Below, piece by piece: positions 55,631-64,000 of a DNA stretch of 64,000 nucleotides. The stretch comes from Platynereis dumerilii (Eukaryota; Annelida; Polychaeta; Phyllodocida; Nereididae), in the NCBI GenBank assembly GCA_026936325.1, contig JAPTHN010000044.1, forward strand, positions 248,001 to 312,000, read 5' to 3'. Under the pieces are notes generated by a model. The model saw nothing but the letters and a program-made list of their open reading frames with translations, searched no databases and had not been told where the DNA came from. The position numbers and the translations under genes were made by a program. Position 1 is the stretch's first letter; each line of letters begins with the position of its first letter.

Positions 55631-56179
55631 CTCATAGTATTTTATATATTCTACTGTCTTATATATACTCCTGCTTTAGAACCCTTTTCAATAGTATTTC
55701 TTTGTTACATTGACCGTATAAGCATCATGTTGTGTATAAACATAAAGATGTTTATACAGTAAAAATTACCACAACAATTCCCCATGAAGAAAGGGCCTAA
55801 ATGTTTAGACCCCCAAGGGGGCTAATGTAGGATAATGCCATCATTTTTGTTAAAAGTGTACCATACATTTCTATGCGACAACAGATAGACAGGTCCGGGC
55901 CAGGAAAAAACTGCCAATTTTTCCATTCAAGGTTTTCTCAGTGGATTCTGGTGGTTAAGATGTGCTCTTCAAAATTGGCCCTGGGGACATCTTGAATTTT
56001 GCCTCATATCCAAGATGGCCGCCACTTTCCAAAATGGCCGCCAAAATACATTAAATGGGACCTGGGAGATCCCTATCAGCAGAAATTAATTATTTTTTTC
56101 ACTAAAATTTTAGTATAATGACCAGTCGACATGATCCAGCTGGTTGGTGGCCATGGCTGCGCTTTATTGGTGGTTAAAT

Positions 56180-56690
56180 CCAAGATGGCCGCCGTGGATG
56201 CCATAAATTAAGTAAATAATTCTATCTCCTGAACCGGTTAAGATAATTCAATAAATTTGGTGTCTATTCCTAGGTTTTCAGGGGTGAGGGATCCAAATAT
56301 GCCATCAAATTTGAAATTAGGTCAGTAGGTCATCAGTTTTATCCAATATGGCCACCATACATGTCGTTACTAAAAGAAAATGGCTCTATCTCTTGATCTG
56401 GTTGAGATACGGTTACAAAATTGGTGTCTATATCTAGGTTTTCAGGGTTGAGGAATCCATACATGCCATCAGATTTGAGATTAACTCAGTTGGTCATTAA
56501 GTAAATCCAAAATGGCCACCGTGCACCTAATTTTTTCGAGAAACCAGCTGTATGTAACAGTCTAGTGGAGATATTTTCATGAAATTAGTGCCAATTCCTG
56601 GGTTTTTAGGGGTGGGGAATCTGAATATACCATAAGAATTGAAATTAGGTCAGTAGGTCATGAAATTGATCCAAGATGGACACTAACATC
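56180..56690. repeat. ~163-bp tandem units in the left arm, each starting with a YY1-like motif
   Basis: CCAAGATGGCCGCC (56,180), CCAATATGGCCACC (56,343), CCAAAATGGCCACC (56,507) and CCAAGATGGACAC (56,671) start successive units, steps 163, 164 and 164 bp. Before the second and fourth starts lies AGGTCAGTAGGTCA, two AGGTCA half sites with a 2-nt gap. The inverted set is in the right arm (about 59,630-60,130). Confidence 0.8.
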
Positions 56691-57075
56691 ACTGTCTATA
56701 AATGCTCATTATTGATTTTCATGTTCAAGAATAATTCTGAGGGCTAAAGCTGTGAAACAAATCTTTTCAGGAGTTCAGGAATATGTTCTGAAAGCAAAAT
56801 TTCCCTCCTGTATCATGGATTATTGGGCTTCTAAATGACACTGACAATAAAACAAGAGTTTCAGATGGAAAGAATTTGAATCTTAGCATTGCCCACAGGA
56901 GTAAAAGGGTCAGTAACTTATTTGGGATTACTGCTTAAAATCTCAGGGTTTGATGTAAAGATGGCATCTGCTTGATGGCCACACAGATGTAGAAGGAACA
57001 CATCCAAGACCAAAGACAAATTTTAAAAGGTTTTTTAGTGCTTTTTTTGGTTAAGGAGATTATTTCCAGGTTAAC

Positions 57076-59225
57076 GGGGATTTCATCCATGTAAAAAGCC
57101 ACAAGAAACTATCCAAATTGACATCAGATTGCCTGAAAATGATGTTATTATGAATGGCAAGATCTTTTTGTCTGAAATCAAGTAATATTGATACTTTTTG
57201 GAGTTTTCATTCAGTTTGTTACCACAACTTCCCTCAATCATGCCTTCAGTCTATTGGCAATGCATTGCTGTGCAAATCTCGGAGTGATACCAATTTATAT
57301 TTGGAGAATGTTTTTATTTGAGATTATTTTAAAGCTGTTAATTTTCATGTGGAGTCTGCCCGGACACTGCAACTGAATGTTGACAATTCACTATTTTGGT
57401 TTTTTCTAGAAATTGTTTAAAAGATCATATTTATAATCTTAATATAGCTAATAATTGTTTGTGAGGTAACAATACAGTGCTTGAATAAAAGTGAGTGAAC
57501 TAGGTGAAGTTTTGCCATTGGATAAATGCCAAAAATATCCTTAACCAAAGGCTGGTGGAAGTATTGATTCTCATCTAATCAGATGAAATCATATTGTGTC
57601 ATAAAGGATATTTGGAGCAATGGCTGCCCATTTTCTTTATTTAGTTACATATGAAATTATGCATGGATCACAAATCTCAAAATCTTTACAAATAAGTGGA
57701 TTCTTGATTGAAATTATATTGGTGTTCAGTTTCACTTATCAGTCAAGGACATTACCATCTACTCATGACAACCAATGTCTTCAGGCCCCCATGACACTCA
57801 CCCCAGCACTGTCATCTCTCTCCCATGACCTTCTTAAAGTGTCATGGCCCAGCCATGACTTAAGCAGTGCTCAAAATCATCTTTGACAGGCTATTTAAAA
57901 ATAACTGCTGCTACTATCACTTCCAAACTGGGCATAAAGTTGTATCACAGTATCAGCTAACTCTATAAATTTTGGCAGGCTTATCCATTACATAATGAGG
58001 AAAAGAACCCGAAGGCTCCAGAGAAATTAGGAAACTGTCATCAGCTGCTGATGACTTTGCGGTACCTCGCGAAATGGGATAGAAAATGTCCGCTACTGAC
58101 ATGCTGCTGTGTGATAAGGATGGGTGTACAGATATCAGACTTCCCTTTGATACCCAACCGATCAAGCCCACACACTCAATCATCCTGTCAGGGTCAGGAC
58201 TTAGCTGGAATTGCTATTGTCATCATGTGATGGTAATTTCCCAGACTGCTTATGGCACTTATCAACGACTTTGACCCAGAAAGTACAGCAGACAAGTCTG
58301 GCAGCCATTTTTGCCAATTGACCCAACATATATCCCTTTTAGTTGCAATACATTTTCATATCAGCAGTTGAGAATCCAGGGTTTCACAAGCAGTTTGGTT
58401 GGGGATGTACTTTCAAGCATCACTGTAGAGTGTACATGTATGTTGATAAGCACATTCCTGGATATATTTTTATATATTTAAGGCCATTTCATTTAATTAT
58501 ACAGACTGTAGAGTGTAGATTGACATTCACAGAGAAGCCTCTGATCTCAAGCCTTGTCAAAATTGTAACCAATTTATACATCTGCTGATCCACTAATGTG
58601 AGAGAAGCTGTGGTGCTATTCTTCGTCTAGAACCAATACAAGCCGACAATGGAGGTAAAGCAAGTATTTCCATCTATATCTTCAGGCATCAATACTCAAG
58701 TATATACTTGTATGAAATGAATGCTTTCTTTGTAATCACTGAACTTTTTGAATTCCATTAGGTACTTTTACTCATCAAACTGAAACCTACAGCTGTATAT
58801 ATCAAATGTGACCTTTGTTTTAGTCAATAAAAACCTATATATTAATTGGTGCATCACAGACAATTACAGTTGTAAGCTGAGTTGTTAATATGAATTCAGT
58901 ATGGAGAATGAATTGCTATCACTGAGGGGGATACTTCCACGCCTTTCTCTGCAGCCAAAAATCAGTTAAAGCAGGCAATGCGTCAAATTTACACCAATGA
59001 GTTGTAAATAGACTGACAGAAGGCATTTTTTACAAGAGTTATGGTCCCAATCTCACGAATAAATAAGAACTAAAGCAAAAAATTAGCATCATTACTCTAT
59101 CTACAAAAATCTTAGCATTCATAATTATGTCACTTCCAGGCTATTTGAAGTCAATAAAGATAATTTTCTCTGGTCTATACATGATTTCAAACAGAAAGTT
59201 GATTTTTTATTATAATCAACTTTTG
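57076..59225. other. Centre of the long-inverted-repeat transposon
   Basis: AT-rich. Open frames of 60-88 codons (57,620-57,886; 57,953-58,183 minus; 58,086-58,274) overlap on both strands and show no known domain. If a transposase was ever here it is no longer recognisable; alternatively the centre is filler. Confidence 0.45.
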
Positions 59226-60421
59226 ACTTGGAAATAATATCTTTGACCAAGAAAAACACTGAAAAGAAAGTTTGTCTTTGATCTTGGATATGCACAGACA
59301 TTATGTCATTCTACATCTTTGTGGCTGTCAAGGATGCTATCTTCACATCACCCCCAGAGATCTTATGTAAAACTCCAAAATAAAAACAACTTACTATTTT
59401 GAACTTTTGACTGACACCAAGAATCCAATATCTTCTATCTGATATAAAATAAATATTGTTCGATTACCAGTGTTATTTAGGAGCTCAATAACCCATGATA
59501 CAGGTGGGAAAATTAGCTTTCAGAACATATTCCTGAACTCTTGAAAAGATTTGTCTCACAGCTTTAGCCCTCAGAATTATTCTTGAACATGAAAATCAAT
59601 AATGAGCATTTATAGACAGTGATGTTAGTGTCCATCTTGGATCAATTTCATGACCTACTGACCTAATTTCAATTCTTATGGTATATTCAGATTCCCCACC
59701 CCTAAAAACCCAGGAATTGGCACTAATTTCATGAAAATATCTCCACTAGACTGTTACATACAGCTGGTTTCTTGACAAAATTAGGTGCACGGTGGCCATT
59801 TTGGATTTACTTAATGACCAACTGAGTTAATCTCAAATCTGATGGCATGTATGGATTCCTCAACCCTGAAAACCTAGATATAGACACCAATTTTGTAACC
59901 GTATCTCAACCAGATCAAGAGATAGAGCATTTCTTTTAGTAACGAGATGTATGGTGGCCATATTGGATAAAACTGATGACCCACTGACCTAATTTCAAAT
60001 TTGATGGCATATTTGGATCCTTCACCCTGAAAACCTAGGAATAGACACCAATTTTATTGAATTATCTCAACCAGTTCAGGAGATAGAATTATTTACTTAA
60101 TTTATGGCATCCACGGCGGCCATCTTGGATTTAACCACCAATAAAGCGCTGCCATGGCAACCAACCAGCTGGATCATGTCGACTGGTCATTATACTAAAA
60201 TTTTAGTGAAAAAAAGAATTAATTTCTGCAGATAGGGATCTCCCAGGTCCCATTTAATGTATTTTGGTGGCCATTTTGGAAAGTGGCGGCCATCTTGGAT
60301 ATGAGGCGAAATTCAAGATGTCCCCAGGGCCAATTTTGAAGAGCACATCTTAAACCACCAGAATCCACTGAGAAAACCTTGAATGGAAAAATTGGCAGTT
60401 TTTTCCTGGCCCGGACCTGTC

Positions 60422-62848
60422 TAAGATGAGCCCACCACAAATTAGCAATTTTGTGTTTACGTTATGTGTCCCTTGAGTATATGCTAACAATGAGCAATAT
60501 TCTGCAAAGCTTATCCACAGACAGGTCTCCAGGGAAGAGGGAGTTAAAATATGCCCCCCCCCCCCCAATTCCATATCCAATACATCTGATTGCTTCATAG
60601 ATCTGACACCCTGGAGATCCATAAACAAATTGATTTTGGCAATGGAGCTCTTGAGAAGGATGGATCAATGAACTTGAAATGATACGGTGTATATTGTTTC
60701 CTTTTCCCTTCTATGCACAACTAGATAGTTACTATCTAAACTTTGTCTATAAATGCCATTAACCTTTTATAATTCAAGTCAAAACATATGTTACAAATGT
60801 TGGATAGGCGCAAGTGTCCTATATGCAGGAATTCAATAGCTTGTGTATGTAAATAATTAAATTGTGAACCAAACAATAATCAACTATCTATACTGACAGT
60901 CAAATTACACAAAAAGGAATTTCTCTGGTAACTTCCAAACCTATTCATTTGCATGCAAACATGTTTGCCAATTTTTGTGAAATATTTATGTCTTTGCTGA
61001 TTAAATTGCTTTAGTTAAATATTATCTGGTTGCCCCATTGCAATGTATAGGATTACTTTAAAAGATACATGTGTTCAATCATATTTCCATTACACTGGAA
61101 AGTGTTTCTTCTGCCTTGGTCCATTTGTGTGTCTATCAATCAACTATGAAAGAAAGTTCAGTCTGTGAAAGAAAGTGTTGACCAACCATCAGAACTTTTA
61201 AGGAATAGGCTTGTTAATGTCATCTGTTTTAGGGTTAACATTGCCAAAAGCAATTTGTCACTTTCTGTCAAAGTTTGCTTTGTTAAAGTTCCCAGCAGAC
61301 ATTCCTGGTTGCTTTCAACTATCCAGACAGCGGAAGAAAACAACCACACAAAGAATGCGTTTCCCATTGTATTGCCCCAGCTTCACCCAGAGGGACAAGG
61401 CTAGTTTTAAAACATAATGTAAAGGCAACTAAGTTCATTTTGATATGGACACTCATTTTTTTTGAATGATGATTTATTTGTCTTTGGCATGTACAGACAA
61501 GTATTAAAAGCAATAAGCCATGCAGATCACAATGATATTATACATGCTATTATTATCATTTGCCAATATGCCAGACATCCCTTAAGCTGGGAGCGTGGCG
61601 CTTCGAGTGTGACGGTCCTTATATATATCATTTATAAGTGTTTTTTTTAGCCAGGATTTTTGCAAATAAAGTATCTTTGAAAAGTTCTCATTTCATAATA
61701 CTTGAATATATTATGTTATAAGAGAACAATTCTTGCTCTTTTTATGCCGGTTCTGGATGCAAAATACTTCCAAGTTTTTAATTTCCTTACGTAAATGTAC
61801 TTTTTGCACTCACCATGACCTATAGACAAACTGTGACTAAAATATCTTTAAAAGAATTGTATTCGTTGAAAACGCGAATAAATGTATTTGAATTGCTCCA
61901 AATCATGAAATGACCAGTAATCTGGGCTTGAGGGTTGAATGACATGTATTAGCCAAACCTTAGACATGTGTATGCTCTTCAGTCGTTTAGATCCAAAATA
62001 GCCATACATATTTGGTTTTGGATGAGGCAGGTGAGCCTTGTATATAAAGAGAGATAGTGCAAATATCACTCTTCCGGAGATCACACTGGCTCTATAGATG
62101 TATGCACTCTTGAGTTGTTTAAACGTGTCACCAACACAGCTGAATAGCTTGTTGCTAACTTCGAAGGGATTATTTGGAAACCATGTCTGCTTTCGGAGTG
62201 TTATATTTGGTTCTTGAAGTTTCTGAATATTCTGTATCAGACAAGAAAACTTAGGTGGTTATTTGAAAGATGTGGTTATAGTGGGTACAAAACTGATTGC
62301 ATTTCAGAAAGCCTATACGGTATACCAACTAGCTTCGACAGCCCAAAGAAATTGTCACAATTCATGCCACAAAGCTTACACTACAGAAGTTACCTTCTGA
62401 ATGCATTGAGTTGGAGGGAGACAACAACAAGCAGAATTGAATTCATGCAAGGATCGTAACTTGTTCCTCTTTGTCCAATTGTTACAGAAAACAAATGAAG
62501 GAAACCAGGTTGCATAAAAGGATCAATAAAATGTTTGTGACATGTCATGTGAATACTGCTGGAATACAAAGCTGGTTGTATTCATAACAAGGGAATTGCA
62601 TAATTTTCTAGAACAATGAACCAACCCTCCAGGACTCCTTCATAACTCATTTGCAAATATTTGGTGGTCAGGGGGGACAAAGAACAACACTGCTGACACT
62701 GAAGGGTTATAAAGAAGAGTGTTATAAGCCACAAGGGCCACTCCCTGTAAACATACGCACTGCCCTTGCATGCTGATTTTATATAACAATGTTACATCAT
62801 TAACCAACAACAGCATAGCTCAGTCAATATTGTTGCTCCAAATCATAA
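60422..62848. repeat. Family R remnants
   Basis: 60,568-60,690 (CATCTGATTGCTTCATAGAT and downstream) matches 34,280-34,400 and 40,198-40,300. 62,200-62,800 is the reverse complement of 47,780-48,200 sequence. The 81-codon frame at 62,214-62,459 is therefore repeat-derived. Between about 60,700 and 62,150 I see no clear gene; 61,165-61,404 is open on both strands but matches nothing I know. Confidence 0.55.
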
Positions 62849-63254
62849 GGGACCGTTCAGAATTTATGACTGGGGGGGGGAGTTTTGGCCGAGGGGGGTA
62901 CTAACTTTTCACATGCGTTTGAAGGGGGGTAATAATTTTTGACAACAATTCCGGGGGGGGGGGTAAGAAATTTTAACAAAGAAAAAATGTTAAAAAACAC
63001 GCATAAACTCATTTTATTTTGACTTTTTTACGCGCAAAAGTCCGCAAAATGACGCAAATCTGTATGCATGGCCGTGTATAACAGTATATATGTGTGTATT
63101 GCTTTGTATGTTGAGGGGAGGGGTAATAAAAATATGCATGAAACCTAAGGGTGGGGTACTAAAAATCCGCATGAAACTCAAGGGGGGGTATCAATTTTTG
63201 ACGGGAAGTTCCGGCAAAACTCCCACCCCCCAGTCATAAATTCTGAACGGTCCC
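62849..63254 (+). mobile_element. PIF/Harbinger-like MITE M2, uninterrupted copy
   Basis: 406 bp with inverted ends GGGACCGTTCAGAATTTATG, G/C-run-rich interior and no frame. It is the intact equivalent of the element split at 17,574-24,650 and shows the empty site of the LINE insertion. Flanking trinucleotides are TAA and TCA, less clean than the TTA pair of the other copy. Confidence 0.85.
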
Positions 63255-64000
63255 TCAGGTGATGGTAAATGACCTTCCAAAAACATGGGACTCCTCAAAA
63301 GACACACAACGAAAAAATGAATTACTCCTCAAAAGACACACAATGAAAGAATAAGGAAACCAAGTTTGAAAAGCACGTAATTCCTTGCATCTTGTTATAT
63401 TATGCTGCATTTAACCTTACTCTATTTAGTTCTTGGAGCAAAGAATGCCAATCATAAAAAGCTAGAATACTACTGTATCAAGTTGGAGAAGAAACATATA
63501 TTTATTTCTAATAAGAAAAGATCAACAGATACAGTCGACTGCAAGTTGTGTTTTGGGCAAATGCTAAACATGAGGATCGCATGCATACTCAAGAACGCCA
63601 GTTCACAAACGGCTTTTTATCAGCCTCCATAAATTACAATTATGTTTTGATAATGACACATCATCAGTATCATAACATGAAAAATCTCGAGCAAGAAAAG
63701 ACAGATTTATTACTCTTTAGATGGATAACAAGGAGGAGCAAGAAATCATGAAGAAATTTATTTTGTAATTTATTATGGAACATCCTTTACTTCACTTAGC
63801 ACTTCCAAGATTGAAGGAGTATATGCCCGAATGCAAAAGGACCCTGTAATTACAGTAGGGCTACATGTATTTGCATTTGTATTTAAATACTATTTATGCA
63901 ATTTATTTATGAAAGTATATTTTTAAATACATTTGTATTTGTACAAGATGTGATACACCTGTTATTATTTTATAGTGTCATAAATAAGGACACATGTTTT
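63255..64000. other. Gene-free stretch at the window end
   Basis: Contains a short direct repeat (CTCCTCAAAAGACACACAA near 63,290 and 63,325) and ATTTGTATTTAAATA-type AT-rich sequence near 63,875-63,945. No gene recognised. Confidence 0.5.

Larger units (their letters stand above)
55888..60421. mobile_element. Long-inverted-repeat transposon, 4.5 kb with ~1.2-kb arms
   Basis: Ends GACAGGTCCGGGCCAGG and CCTGGCCCGGACCTGTC are exact inverted repeats flanked by TA (55,886-55,887 and 60,422-60,423). Arms 55,888-57,075 and 59,226-60,421 pair throughout at high similarity. The 2.1-kb centre has no frame I recognise as a transposase. TA duplications suggest a Tc1/mariner-like or other TA-targeting family. 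It interrupts family R sequence. Confidence 0.85.

Noticed and set aside
61158-61513. Overlapping frames on both strands near 61.2-61.5 kb that might be an exon
   Set aside because: No splice signals of quality, no recognisable protein, and simultaneous openness on both strands suggests composition.
62214-62459. 81-codon open frame that could look like a small gene
   Set aside because: The DNA is the reverse complement of dispersed family R sequence at 47.8-48.2 kb; no splice or domain evidence.
1-64000. CRISPR arrays, bacterial operons, rRNA or functional tRNA genes
   Set aside because: No regularly spaced short direct repeats with unique spacers, no ribosome-binding-site-led gene clusters, and no intact cloverleaf were seen; the window is animal nuclear DNA.

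Overview
This is an AT-rich window of animal nuclear DNA made almost entirely of mobile-element remains. Evidence for an animal genome includes non-LTR retrotransposons of the CR1/L2/Jockey assemblage, tRNA-derived SINEs, PIF/Harbinger-like and hAT-like MITEs, long-inverted-repeat DNA transposons, palindromic modules next to inverted CCAAT boxes and CRE motifs, and GT-AG splice signals. The style fits a marine invertebrate (lancelet, hemichordate, echinoderm or mollusc), but the sequence does not settle the taxon. I found no intact, recognisable host gene, rRNA, tRNA gene or CRISPR array.

The centrepiece is a nearly full-length LINE at about 17,687-24,350, inserted inside a PIF/Harbinger-like MITE (17,574-24,650, flanked by TTA on both sides). 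Its ORF1 (17,793-19,184) has a coiled coil and an L1-type RNA-binding region, and then a complete C-terminal NADAR (YbiA-like, DUF1768) domain. NADAR is an ADP-ribose/N-glycosidase fold. Its ORF2 has an apurinic-like endonuclease and a YADD reverse transcriptase, with one frameshift near the 3' end.

Layout. 0-10 kb: LINE RT fragment, several tRNA-SINEs, a ~970-bp MITE and two short inverted-repeat elements. 10.4-15.8 kb: an old dispersed repeat (here called family R) split by element A (10,934-13,067), which carries a CpG-rich promoter-like core and ACGT-rich repeats. 15.9-17.0 kb: palindromes and a CRE/TATA promoter-like cluster. 17.6-24.65 kb: the nested MITE and LINE. 24.7-27.5 kb: palindromes and a possible lone exon. 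27.6-30.2 kb: a DNA transposon with a minus-strand, spliced, degraded gene of unknown function. 30.6-32.1 kb: a fold-back element and a hAT-type MITE with a perfect 8-bp target duplication. 32.9-41.9 kb: three tandem units of family R. 41.9-43.0 kb: two LINE 3' ends with different tails. 43.0-46.9 kb: element B, an inverted sister of A, with a second LINE (44,166-45,957) inserted. 46.9-55.9 kb: more family R, a terminal-inverted-repeat element, a second copy of the ~950-bp MITE, tandem repeats and a palindrome. 55.9-60.4 kb: a 4.5-kb element with 1.2-kb inverted arms rich in YY1-like and nuclear-receptor-like motifs. 60.4-64 kb: family R remnants and an uninterrupted copy of the MITE that hosts the NADAR LINE.

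The only genes that plainly work together are ORF1 and ORF2 of the NADAR LINE: ORF1 would package the RNA, and ORF2 would nick the target and reverse transcribe. The NADAR domain adds a possible nucleotide or nucleic-acid de-modifying activity to that particle.
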